The notes beneath the pieces were generated by a model that searched no databases, was not told the origin of the DNA, and worked only from the letters and a program-made list of their open reading frames with translations. From positions 269,956-333,955 of the forward strand of contig NZ_BMNW01000007.1 in assembly GCF_014646755.1 (NCBI RefSeq): a DNA stretch of 64,000 nucleotides. The letters are read 5' to 3'. This stretch comes from Pseudomonas asuensis (GTDB lineage Bacteria; Pseudomonadota; Gammaproteobacteria; Pseudomonadales; Pseudomonadaceae). Shown here one piece after another: positions 46,937 through 55,585 of the stretch (the first letter of the stretch is position 1; each line of letters begins with the position of its first letter). The translations under genes and the position numbers were made by a program.

Positions 46937-47977
46937 ATGTATAGTTTGAAACCAGTAGCGTTTGCTGTGCTGGCCGTCATGGCCTCTCAGGCCTTTGCTG
47001 AAAGTAATACGGCAGACCTGGCCCAGAAGGGCTCTGTAAATAGCGCATCGATCGACCAAAGTGGCACTAGCATTGGTGCAGTATTGACGCAGGATGGTAG
47101 CAACAACACTGCAGATTACACGCAGTCAGGTAGTGCCAACCATGCAGATGCCACTCAGTTTGGTGCCAGTAACAAGCTGACTGTTTCCCAGAAGCAGGGC
47201 TCTGCTAACACGATCGAGGCCAATCAGAATGGCGACGTGAACACGGCCGGTTTCTATCAGCATTATAGTAATGACTCTACCACCCAGATTACTCAGTCCG
47301 GCAGTCAAAACGGGTCTTCCTCCTACCAGTACTACACGGACACGGCGCAGGCTTCCGTTGACCAAAACGGTGACCACAACAGCTCTACGACGTATCAGTA
47401 CAATACCGTTCTTGGCTCTGCGACCGTAGAGCAGACGGGCAATTTCAACAAAGGCAAAGTGAAGCAGATCGGCGCTGAAGCGTCGTCTGGTACTGTTGCA
47501 CAAGACGGCAACTTTAACCAGGCTGAAGTATACCAGGAAGCCTCTTGGAGCTCTGCTACAGTCAATCAGGATGGCAACTACAATATTGCCAAGACCTCTC
47601 AAATTGAGGGCAGCGAGAACACGGTTACCGTACGCCAGACTGGCGACGATAATACGGCTGACCTTAAGCAGACAGGCGTCTTGAATCAGATGACTGTCAC
47701 TGAAGCCGGCAACGCGAACGATGTAACAGCCTCGCAAACCGGCGGCAACATGAATGATATCTCGGTCACTGTAAATGGCGATCTTAATGAGCTGGAAATC
47801 ACGCAGGTCGGTAATGATCAGAACCTGACCGCTCATCAGAATGGCTACTGGAACGAGATGACCGCTACCCAGGCGGGTAACGCAAACGCCCTGACAGCGT
47901 CTCAGTATGGCCGTGAGAACCTGACGACAGTTAGCCAGGCGGGTAACGGTAATATTGCCAATATTACTCAGCGCTAA
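46937..47977 (+). CDS. Long curlin-repeat amyloid-type protein 2 (346 aa)
   Basis: GGAG nine bases upstream decides the ATG at 46937. The signal peptide (MYSLKPVAFAVLAVMASQAF, then AES) is a close relative of that in the preceding gene. The mature part holds about 27 half-repeats such as QDGSNNTADYTQ, QTGDDNTADLKQ and QAGNGNIANITQ. Two stretches with Tyr (YQYYTDTAQ, TTYQYNTVLG) interrupt the regular pattern. The last residues, NITQR, recall the C-terminal TQR of the nucleator CsgB, though that may be chance. With protein 1 it may form a mixed fibre, perhaps as major subunit and nucleator. A terminator follows at once. Confidence 0.88.
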   Translation: MYSLKPVAFAVLAVMASQAFAESNTADLAQKGSVNSASIDQSGTSIGAVLTQDGSNNTADYTQSGSANHADATQFGASNKLTVSQKQGSANTIEANQNGDVNTAGFYQHYSNDSTTQITQSGSQNGSSSYQYYTDTAQASVDQNGDHNSSTTYQYNTVLGSATVEQTGNFNKGKVKQIGAEASSGTVAQDGNFNQAEVYQEASWSSATVNQDGNYNIAKTSQIEGSENTVTVRQTGDDNTADLKQTGVLNQMTVTEAGNANDVTASQTGGNMNDISVTVNGDLNELEITQVGNDQNLTAHQNGYWNEMTATQAGNANALTASQYGRENLTTVSQAGNGNIANITQR

Positions 47978-47981
47978 ACAC

Positions 47982-48013
47982 AAGGACAGCCGCAATGTCG
48001 GCTGTCCTTCTCT
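47982..48013 (+). terminator. Rho-independent terminator after the curlin genes
   Basis: AAGGACAGCCG and CGGCTGTCCTT pair perfectly around a 6-base loop and are followed by CTCTT. The hairpin begins four bases after the second curlin stop. Confidence 0.88.
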
Positions 48014-48255
48014 TATGATTTTCTCAGGCCACCAAGAGCATCGGTTAGTTGTGCACCCAGTGCTCAGTGGTTTGGATAAAGACTTGCAAACAGGCGTGGC
48101 TATAGGCGAGCAATAGCCCTTGTCTAAGAAATGATAGAGCCGATACGAACTTATATCGGCTTCTTTAAGACCTTACCAAAACCTACTGATCCGATGGCTT
48201 ATAGGGCTTTGTAGCTGCTGTTTGGCTACGAAAGAAGTATTGCCTCTTCAGGGAA

Positions 48256-48492
48256 TTAGTATCGCTTCTCTAAATCCCATAGGCCGAACCAGAGTACAGC
48301 TTGTGCGGTAAAGCCAATCGTAAGGATAAACAGCGCCATGACCATGACTGTCCAATAGGACATGAAGTAGCCATAAAAAGCTACTGGGGTGGCAATCAAT
48401 CCAATCAGAAGGGGTACGCGTTTGAGCCAGCGGGTCTCATGAGCGGCTTGTACTTTGATCCTGGCAATAAAATGTTCCCTGTCCTTGTGCAT
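48256..48492 (-). CDS. Small membrane protein with two helices (78 aa)
   Basis: CAAGGAAAC before the ATG at 48492 decides the start. The N-terminal 30 residues are polar (MHKDREHFIARIKVQAAHET), followed by helices RVPLLIGLIATPVAFYGYF and VMVMALFILTIGFTAQAVLW, and a short charged end. Both termini are likely cytoplasmic. The family is unknown to me. Earlier in-frame starts add an unlikely leader. Confidence 0.6.
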   Translation of the reverse strand: MHKDREHFIARIKVQAAHETRWLKRVPLLIGLIATPVAFYGYFMSYWTVMVMALFILTIGFTAQAVLWFGLWDLEKRY

Positions 48493-48899
48493 AGTGTTTC
48501 CTTGCGCGCTTTCGAGGAGGTGTGTGTCTGAGTGCTGTATAGACACCGGGAACACATATACTGTTGCTGCTCGGGTAGCCACCTGCATCACAAGATTGGA
48601 ATGTTAGGTTTGAAATATCGCTTGGCTCGGACGCCCATGCAGCAGATCCTGCTCCGTTGGCCGATATTGATGAGCACAGTAACGAGCATGATTCTGACAT
48701 GTATCTGACTAGATACTATCAGGCGCTCACCGGCTCACTGGGCAAGTAAAATTAGCCTACTGCGGCCGCCTCGCAGGTAACCGATTTAGCGAAGCCTTTG
48801 AAATAGCCGACTATAAGAAAAGGCGACGTTTAATATAGGCCACCGCTACCGGTCAGAAGCCGACCCCAAATTAGGTCAGCTCCAGACCTAAACGAAATC
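48493..48899. other. Intergenic stretch
   Basis: These 407 bases contain nothing I can name. They lie between two leftward genes. Confidence 0.4.
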
Positions 48900-49640
48900 T
48901 TAGAAGATCATGCCGCCCGCGACATCGATCGTAGTACCCGTGACCCAGCCTGCATCGTCTGACACTGCATACACTACCGCCGCAGCAATATCTTTAGGCT
49001 TGCCAACGCGTCCCAGTGGGGTTTTGGCGATAAAGAAATCATCCATGCCCCGTGCCGACTCTGCATTTCCTTCTGTATGGACAAATCCTGGTGCGATGCC
49101 TACCACGCGAATGCCTCGGGGGCCCAGCTCCATGCCCAGAGAGCGGGTCAAGGTATTGACTGCTCCTTTAGTAGCACAATACACATGCACCTGCGGGTAC
49201 GGGCTGTGCGCCAGGCCAGAACTGATATTGACGATTACCGAGCCGACCTTCATGACCCGAGCAGCGGCTTGTGTGGCCAATAGCAGCCCACGCACATTTA
49301 GGTTGAAATGCTCATCAATGCTTTCAGCACTTAACGTTTCCAGCGAGTCGGCTCTGTATACACCCGCGTTGTTGATGAGAATATCCAGCCTGCCAAACGC
49401 TTGGATCGCTGCGTCGATCAGTGGCGCAATTTCGTCCGGACGAGAGAGGTCAGCCTTGTATGCCACGGCTTCTCCACCTGTCGCAGTGATACGTTTAATG
49501 ATCTTTTCAGCGTCTTCAAGGCTTCGCGAATAGTTAACGATGACTTTGGCGCCTTCGGCAGCCAGACGCTCAGCAATCGCTGCGCCGATGCCTTTGGAAG
49601 ATCCGGTGACAATAGCAACTTTTCCAGCCAAATAACTCAT
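48900..49640 (-). CDS. SDR-family oxidoreductase
   Basis: The 246-residue enzyme is a classical short-chain dehydrogenase. The cofactor motif is TGSSKGIG (residues 12-19), NNAG lies at 88-91, and the catalytic Ser is in VNISSGLAHS with Tyr and Lys in YCATK. The residues after strand 2 (VNYSRSLEDAEK) favour NADPH. It resembles FabG-like reductases with unknown carbonyl substrate. AGGAGCGAC precedes the ATG. A LysR gene starts 72 bases away on the other strand and is its probable regulator. Confidence 0.93.
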   Translation of the reverse strand: MSYLAGKVAIVTGSSKGIGAAIAERLAAEGAKVIVNYSRSLEDAEKIIKRITATGGEAVAYKADLSRPDEIAPLIDAAIQAFGRLDILINNAGVYRADSLETLSAESIDEHFNLNVRGLLLATQAAARVMKVGSVIVNISSGLAHSPYPQVHVYCATKGAVNTLTRSLGMELGPRGIRVVGIAPGFVHTEGNAESARGMDDFFIAKTPLGRVGKPKDIAAAVVYAVSDDAGWVTGTTIDVAGGMIF

Positions 49641-49712
49641 GCATGTCGCTCCTATTAGAATAGGGCTCCATGTTAGGCTCTGCGAAACTTATTATTTATA
49701 GGCGCAATCGGC

Positions 49713-50639
49713 ATGCAGTATGAAGGCCTGCTTCACAATGGAGTCATACGGCCAGATCTCTTGCCAGGTATTGCCGCCTTTGCGCAAGTCGCCAAATACG
49801 GCAGTTTTACCAAAACAGCTGCGATGATGGGTATCTCACCATCAGCCCTTTCTCAAACCCTGCGCACACTGGAACGTCGGCTCGGCGTGCGTCTATTGGA
49901 GCGCTCGACACGAAAGGTTGGCTTAACCGAGTTTGGTCAACGCTTTTTGCAACATACACAGATAGGCCTGACCGCCTTAACTGCGGCAGTCGAAGACGTT
50001 AACGAACTGCGTGATAAGCCTACCGGGCTGCTTCGACTCAACCTTTCTCGGACTGCGGCTGATATCGTGCTGATGCCTCACTTGGTGAGCTTCATGGATG
50101 CCTTTCCTGATATTACGCTAGAGATCAACTGCGATAATGCCTTGCTGGATTTGGTGGCTTACGGCTTCGATGCAGGTATTCGGGTCGGCGAAAACCTAGC
50201 ACAGGATGTTGTGGCGGTACCCATGGGTGGCTCGCACCGTATCGCCACTGTCGCAGCGCCCAATTATCTACAGGGACGTGAACATCCTTGCATACCTGAA
50301 GATCTTCGCTTGCATCGCTGCCTCAACATCCGCTTGCCCGATGGTGTATACCGCTGGAGTTACAGTCAGAATGGACGCACTGTAGAGATCCAGCCTCCCG
50401 GCCCGGTGATTACTAACGATGCAGATACTTTAATGCAGGCCATCCGCGCGGGGGCTGGCATAGGATGCGCATTCGAAGCCCAAGTGCAAGCCGACATTGA
50501 TAACGGAAATTTGATCGCAGTGCTCCGCCCTTGGTGGCCCAGCGTCTCGCCGTTTTACCTTTACTACCCAAGCCGTGTCCACGTTCCGCGTAAACTGCGT
50601 GCATTTATTGACTTTATGAACGCGCGGTTGAGCCCATGA
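49713..50639 (+). CDS. LysR-family regulator, divergent from the SDR gene
   Basis: The 308-residue protein has the LysR winged helix (FTKTAAMMGISPSALSQTLR, then RLLERSTRKVGLTEFGQRF) and an effector domain beginning LLRLNLSRTAADIVLMPHLV. It belongs to the group that commonly controls a divergent oxidoreductase. The 72-base spacer must contain overlapping promoters and the operator, so autoregulation is likely. The inducer is unknown. Confidence 0.92.
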   Translation: MQYEGLLHNGVIRPDLLPGIAAFAQVAKYGSFTKTAAMMGISPSALSQTLRTLERRLGVRLLERSTRKVGLTEFGQRFLQHTQIGLTALTAAVEDVNELRDKPTGLLRLNLSRTAADIVLMPHLVSFMDAFPDITLEINCDNALLDLVAYGFDAGIRVGENLAQDVVAVPMGGSHRIATVAAPNYLQGREHPCIPEDLRLHRCLNIRLPDGVYRWSYSQNGRTVEIQPPGPVITNDADTLMQAIRAGAGIGCAFEAQVQADIDNGNLIAVLRPWWPSVSPFYLYYPSRVHVPRKLRAFIDFMNARLSP

Positions 50640-51686
50640 ACGTAGTCTATAGGAAGCATTAATCTTCCATCTGAAACAGGACTACACTTGGCCTGCTGTC
50701 AGACCTATCGTGATCATCAAACACGATGCATAAGGATTTACTTAGGAAGACTTTTCCAGAAGGCTCCTGGAGCTACAGAGATTCAACTCATATTCACTTA
50801 GATGCTTGACTAAAATGAAGAGGAGCCACACAAGATGCGGAGCTGGCGAAGCACCATTTCAAATGATATATACGAGGTAATGTAGTCAGGCCCTATACAA
50901 GGTTCGAGGCGGCTCATAGTACGTTCGTATAACTGGGAAGCGCTGCTCTATAGTTTTATAAAATTGACTACAGTAGCCGTGGGAAAAGGTCTTTAGTCAT
51001 GACTACATCTATATTTTATAGCGCCTTAAAGACAACTTCTTTGGAATCTGCGATCTATCTTTTAGGTTCCTAAAAGTTAATGTTGCTTGATGGAGGTCTG
51101 AGGGTTGAGTAAGCAGTCTTCTGCTACTTAAGCGATATGCAATCGTATCCGTTAAGTTACTTTCCTTGACTCAAGCTAATAGTGGCCGAGCAGAGGTTGA
51201 TAAAAATACCTAGAAGTCCAGCTTTATTAAACTGTGCTGCGCTTATCCTTTGGTCATGCAGCAGCCTGGCTATGCTATTAAGGTTACTAAAAATAGTTAC
51301 CTTAAAGAGCTTGGCTTGGACTATAGAGGATGCGGAGGCGGGAGAAATTGAAGGAACCAGCCGTAAAAGCAGAGAATTGCTTTGACTTACGGCCGGTCCT
51401 GTAAATAACACACTAAATCACCAGTTAATGGAAACACTCGTAACGCTATAAAAACGCCAGGTTAGTTGATGGGCAGTACCGCAGGGCTTGCTTACGTGTA
51501 CTGGTTGATAAGGAAGCAAAACTGCTTTCCTTAAATTCAGGTATAGCTCCTCACTATTAAGCCTTCAAGCCCATTTGTCGCTTCTGACTGATTATGTCGG
51601 TGACAGCGCTTTTTGCCCTCAAACCTGGAAGTCGTTAAAACAGAAAGGCCTTGCTAACAAGTCCAGCGATTACTATATTCAAACAC
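50640..51686. other. Long intergenic stretch
   Basis: About 1 kb without a supportable gene. Frames at 51157-51411 (minus) and 51182-51385 (plus) overlap each other on opposite strands and neither has a ribosome site or a family signature. The composition is more AT-rich than neighbouring genes. Confidence 0.4.
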
Positions 51687-51810
51687 ATGCCTATAACTCA
51701 GCTCACCTCGATTACCACCACCGCGACCGCTAAGGGCGGGCCGTGTAAGGTATCGTGAGCAAGAGATAGCGACCGAACCCAAAGGCCCCGCCAGTGATGG
51801 TAGGGCCTTT
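51687..51810 (+). promoter_or_regulatory. Threonine-rich leader peptide with attenuator-like terminator
   Basis: A 23-codon frame at 51687-51758 encodes MPITQLTSITTTATAKGGPC and ends KVS; six residues are Thr and two Ile. After it, AAAGGCCC (51781-51788) and GGGCCTTT (51803-51810) form a terminator followed by TATTTT. GGCGGG inside the leader (51735-51740) can pair with CCCGCC (51787-51792) and would block that terminator. This is the layout of amino-acid attenuators such as thrL. The leader ribosome site is weak, and the gene that follows at 51853 is a cysteine hydrolase rather than an amino-acid biosynthesis gene, so the assignment is tentative. Confidence 0.5.
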
Positions 51811-51852
51811 TATTTTGTCCTTACGTCACTAGTTAACGTAAGGAGATGATCG

Positions 51853-52374
51853 ATGTATGCACTCTTGATCCTTGATATGCAGGTAGGCCTGTTTCATGGC
51901 CCTGACAAACCCTGGCTTGGCGAGCGCTTACTTCTCACACTGAATGACCTTGTCCATCGGGCTCAGAAGGCCGGCTCCCCTATTTTCCTTGCAAGGCATG
52001 TAGGTCCCGCCGGGAGTCCAATTGAACCGGGTAGCCCTTTTACCCAGTTGATAGAGGGGCTGGCTCTTAACGGCACAGAAATCATTTTCGAGAAAACCAG
52101 GCCTAATGCGTTCGCCTGTACCCATCTTGCCGATGAGCTCCACTCTCAGGGCGTTAAGACTATCGTAATCACAGGCATGAAAACTCAATACTGCGTTGAT
52201 AGTACGTGCCGTGCAGTGCGGGACTTGGGGTTTGAGGCCATCCTGATAGAGGATGGGCATACCTGTTCGGATACTCCATTGCTAAGTGCTGCGGCTATCA
52301 TCGATCATCATAACGTGACCCTTGCTGGAGCTTTTTGTCGGGTTATGAAAGCCGCGGAGTGCCAGTTCTTATAG
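51853..52374 (+). CDS. Isochorismatase-family cysteine hydrolase
   Basis: The 173-residue protein has the family triad Asp8 (LLILDMQVG), Lys81 (FEKTRPNAF) and Cys114 (TQYCVDSTCR). The cis-peptide region GMKTQYCV is well preserved. Relatives hydrolyse nicotinamide, isochorismate, N-carbamoylsarcosine or ureidoacrylate. The sequence alone does not choose among these. AAGGAGATGATCG precedes the ATG, a strong ribosome site. A possible attenuator lies directly upstream. Confidence 0.9.
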   Translation: MYALLILDMQVGLFHGPDKPWLGERLLLTLNDLVHRAQKAGSPIFLARHVGPAGSPIEPGSPFTQLIEGLALNGTEIIFEKTRPNAFACTHLADELHSQGVKTIVITGMKTQYCVDSTCRAVRDLGFEAILIEDGHTCSDTPLLSAAAIIDHHNVTLAGAFCRVMKAAECQFL

Positions 52375-52773
52375 CTGGCCTGTCCATTTAACAGCACTGC
52401 AGCGAATACTCATGGCTCGCGCAGTGCTTTGGTTCTGTAGTCGCTCAGGCGTACCGTAGTAACTACAGTATTTATGAATGCCCTAATACGGCCCAGGGTT
52501 GCACATCCTTCAAACGGCTCGATGGCCATTGTGTTGGTAGTAGCTACCATGCCCGCCATTTTTCGACTGGCCGCCCGTTAAATTGCAAGCGCCAGCGCTT
52601 GGTCTTAGGCGGCAGAGGCTACGGAAAGAAGCTTGATAGAACAGGTGTTGGGTCGATCAATAATCACTTATGAGAAGCAGCAATGTGTTCCTAAAAGCGG
52701 GATGATGTTACTGCTTGCCATACATCTATGGGACCCGAGATCGTTTAAGCATTAACAGAGCCAAGCCAGCAAC
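52375..52773. other. Intergenic stretch between convergent genes
   Basis: These 400 bases show only a weak hairpin around GCACTGC and GCAGTGC just after the hydrolase stop (about 52393-52430), which may act as terminator. Nothing else was recognised. Confidence 0.4.
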
Positions 52774-53358
52774 TCAAATTACCGAAGCACCATAATTAAT
52801 ACGCTGATATAAGCCGAAAAAGTGACCAGCCTCCAGCGCCTTTCCCATTAATTGCAATGTGACCAGTGCAACCAACGCGCACAGTATTGAGAAGAGGGTA
52901 AAAGGCATTGATTGCAATAGTTTGCGCCCTAGATAAATCCATACAACACTAGCTAGAAATAGCGATACAAACATAACCAAGCCGCTGTAGTTATGGATCG
53001 TTTGGCTGGTACTTGGACTTTCGAGCTTGCAACCTACATCACATGAGAAATAACCGGTGCAGAAGCTGGCTATGCCGTGGGTGATAATGAGCAGTCCAGT
53101 AAGCATTGCCAGCTTTGATTCCCTAAAGGTTCTGATGATAGCGATACCAAAAACAATAAATAGACAACCGAGAGGGTAGTTGTTCATGAGTGGTGAGAGC
53201 ACGTGAGTAGGGGCTTCTTCAGCGCCTAACTCACTCATTGCCTGATTAATCTGACTGTATTCTGGATAGAGTAGGCCGGTAGCCATTACACCTATAAAAA
53301 GCCAGAAAGGGATAATAAGACCAGCACGATAAGCAAATTTATAGCGGAAGGAAGACAA
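52774..53358 (-). CDS. DUF998-family integral membrane protein
   Basis: The 194-residue product has six predicted helices. It carries the DUF998 signature: YPEYSQINQAMSELGAEEAP after helix 1, PLGCLFIVFG in helix 2 and FCTGYFSCDVGC near residue 105. The family is widespread and unassigned; the CxxxC in the loop is conserved. It is a single gene without a clear ribosome site. Confidence 0.8.
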   Translation of the reverse strand: MSSFRYKFAYRAGLIIPFWLFIGVMATGLLYPEYSQINQAMSELGAEEAPTHVLSPLMNNYPLGCLFIVFGIAIIRTFRESKLAMLTGLLIITHGIASFCTGYFSCDVGCKLESPSTSQTIHNYSGLVMFVSLFLASVVWIYLGRKLLQSMPFTLFSILCALVALVTLQLMGKALEAGHFFGLYQRINYGASVI

Positions 53359-53700
53359 CGTCGAAGTCCTGTTCGTTGTTAATTTTCTTTACCAACTCAA
53401 GGCAGTAGAACCCAGTAAAGACCAATAGAAAACATAGCCTAAAACTTCAGCGTCCGCACATAGCCGTTGCCGCCCCTAGAAAGCTAACTGAAGTAGTGCT
53501 GTGCTTATTGCTCACATCGGTAGCCGCAGAGACATAGGCTAATAACTACCTATAATGATTTTCATCTAAAGGACAGAGACAGAGACAGAGACAGAGGCAG
53601 AGCCTGTCTGGATGGGAGGGAGAGGGATATTAAAGCAGCCTATAAACATAGTTGCTTTATAGCATTATTTTAACGCGTTAAGCTAAATGCTGGAGGCGTC
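53359..53700. other. Intergenic stretch with a hexanucleotide repeat
   Basis: The stretch carries the divergent promoters of the DUF998 and GST genes. The repeat at 53573-53602 lies about 100 bases before the GST start. Confidence 0.5.
53573..53602 (+). repeat. Short tandem repeat (ACAGAG, four perfect copies plus one variant)
   Basis: ACAGAG is repeated four times exactly and followed by GCAGAG. Such tracts change copy number by slippage; lying upstream of a gene, this one could alter promoter spacing. Confidence 0.95.
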
Positions 53701-54351
53701 ATGTACAAGCTTTTTGGAGCAGAGGGCTCCGGTTCGGCTGCTATCGAAATCGCTCTCAAGTATTGTGATGTGGACTATCAGTTGGTGACAGCGAGTTCTT
53801 GGCTGGCGGGGGAAGGTAGCGACGTACTGAAACAGCTTAACCCACTCACGCAGGTGCCTACGTTAGTTACTGATGACGGCACAGTATTAACCGAAAGCGC
53901 AGCAATAATGATCTTTCTAGGGTTGGAGTTTCCCTCCTCCGGACTCCTTTCCCGAAATCATATCGAGCGAAGCCAGCAATTGCGAAGCCTGGTCTATATA
54001 GCTGCCAACTGCTATTCGCCTATCGGTATTATCGATTATCCTGAGAGATGGTTGCCGACTAGCGCAGAGGAGCACTTAAACCTGCTTAAGGTCGGGGCAA
54101 AATTACGTCTGTATGACCACTGGAATAAGTTCAGTGATCTGTTTGGATCTACTGCTTTCTGGCATCCTGAAAGCCCGTGCGCGCCAGAAATTTTAACATC
54201 TGTAGTAACCCGCTGGAGCGGAACACGTGAGTACTTGAGTGCATCACGGCCGGATTTTTACGATTCGCTACTGCTTATAGATTGCCAGCCTATTGTCTGC
54301 TCGGTGAATCAGCGTCATTGGTGCACTGATGAAAGCGTCAAAGCACTGTAG
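53701..54351 (+). CDS. Glutathione S-transferase family protein
   Basis: The 216-residue protein has a thioredoxin-like N-terminal domain (MYKLFGAEGSGSAAIEIALK) with the cis-Pro motif NPLTQVPTLV and the glutathione-gamma-glutamyl site LTESAAIMIFL at 63-73. A helical C-terminal domain follows. Ser10 or Ser12 replaces the usual catalytic Tyr, as in beta-like bacterial GSTs. The last 50 residues (from WSGTREYLS on) do not read as the usual helix-8/9 region, which might mean a shifted or replaced end. A GGAGG-type sequence (TGGAGGCGTC) precedes the ATG. Confidence 0.82.
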   Translation: MYKLFGAEGSGSAAIEIALKYCDVDYQLVTASSWLAGEGSDVLKQLNPLTQVPTLVTDDGTVLTESAAIMIFLGLEFPSSGLLSRNHIERSQQLRSLVYIAANCYSPIGIIDYPERWLPTSAEEHLNLLKVGAKLRLYDHWNKFSDLFGSTAFWHPESPCAPEILTSVVTRWSGTREYLSASRPDFYDSLLLIDCQPIVCSVNQRHWCTDESVKAL

Positions 54352-54938
54352 TCGTACTTGCAAGACGGGTTGAATAGCAGCAATACTATGCAGGCCCTCT
54401 TTGCTCCTGCTGCTATTTTATGCGCGCTACTGGCTCTGGCCATCTCTCTATCGCTTTTGGATCAACGCTTCGTGGCGGATCTGTAGTGCATTATCTCTTT
54501 CTTGATCTCAGCTTGTTGCATACCAGAGTTCTGAATTGCCCTTATGGCAGGGCGGCGTTCTTATTATGGGCAGAACTACAAAGGCTACGTACCTTGCGGT
54601 CACACAAAGATTAGATGCACGCTGATTTGTTTAAGTACCGATCAACCTGTTGTTTTCAGAACACAAGCATTCAGCTGGTAAAAATCTCAAATCCTTGATG
54701 ATGTTAATTCGATATTAATCGAAAGGGTTTTAAAGTTTTAGAGGCCCTATAAACTTTAATCATTCCAGTCAAGGCGTCAGCTGAAAGCTACTCAAGCTTT
54801 GCCACTAAAAAATATTAAATCCTTGAGTGTGTAACTTTTCTTTAAGACATTGCCTGTAGATTATTGCTTTGCAGGCTATCAATTAGGTCGGCTATTTATT
54901 TCTTGCCAGAAAATTTCATGGCTGAGGCTGGTTTGGCA
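54352..54938. other. Intergenic stretch
   Basis: About 590 bases. A 64-codon frame at 54420-54614 lacks a ribosome site and is not called. The right part is AT-rich and probably holds the promoter of the next small gene. Confidence 0.4.
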
Positions 54939-55262
54939 ATGTCTATAAAATTACAAGTATTTGCTGTAGTACGAAGCAGTAGTGTCACATTAATACTGTC
55001 TGCTTTTACCTGCTATTGCCTTGCTCAGACTTCGAATGAAGTGGATGAAATGGCAGTGGGTGACTTGGAAGAGGTGACATGCGGTGCAGCAGCTAATATT
55101 ACAGCTCGTGTCATTTGTAAAAAGCAGTTCGTAGCTACGCATAAAAGCGCTCAGAATCATAATGATGAGCTTAATGAAAAAAATGAGCAGCTCGAATCGG
55201 AAGAAGCCTTGAGCCAGGAACGAACAGTCACGACAAGCACCTCGGGCACGCTGACCAAGTGA
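54939..55262 (+). CDS. Small exported protein of unknown function (107 aa)
   Basis: From the ATG at 54939 the product begins MSIKLQVFAVVRSSSVTLIL, a signal peptide or anchor ending near CYCLAQ. The mature part has a CG...C pair (VTCGAAANITARVICKKQF) and a long polar, helical, Glu- and Asn-rich tail. Starts at 54864 and 54918 are also possible; none has a convincing ribosome site. No family is recognised. Confidence 0.5.
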   Translation: MSIKLQVFAVVRSSSVTLILSAFTCYCLAQTSNEVDEMAVGDLEEVTCGAAANITARVICKKQFVATHKSAQNHNDELNEKNEQLESEEALSQERTVTTSTSGTLTK

Positions 55263-55573
55263 AACTATAAGAGCAAAGGGCTTATATGACGCATGGATAG
55301 ATCCTGGAGTTTTATGTAGGAGACTTCCCTAATGCCTGCATCAGTCGCGTAACGCCTGCCTGTGCCTCTAATGGATCGACCAAAATTAATCAGATGCCTT
55401 TTCAGATGCCCTCTAATCGGCAATTTATATGGCCGACTGAACTGATCCTCCTCTTGCCCCCTCGATAAATAAGGCCTCTAAAGCTACGTGTTGGGTGCTT
55501 GTTCAGGTACGTTTTGCTTAGAAACACTGTGTATCCACTCAGAGGCCTTACCGGGTAAACCATTTGATAAAAC
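55263..55573. other. Intergenic stretch
   Basis: About 310 bases before the hybrid kinase gene hold no recognised feature besides the expected promoter. Confidence 0.4.
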
Positions 55574-55585
55574 GTGCGGGCCGTG

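Noticed and set aside
47126..47995. 289-codon minus-strand frame over the second curlin gene
   Set aside because: Repetitive coding DNA often leaves the complement open; the plus strand has a signal peptide, ribosome site and curlin repeats.
51157..51411. Overlapping frames on both strands
   Set aside because: No ribosome site, no family signature and conflicting strands.
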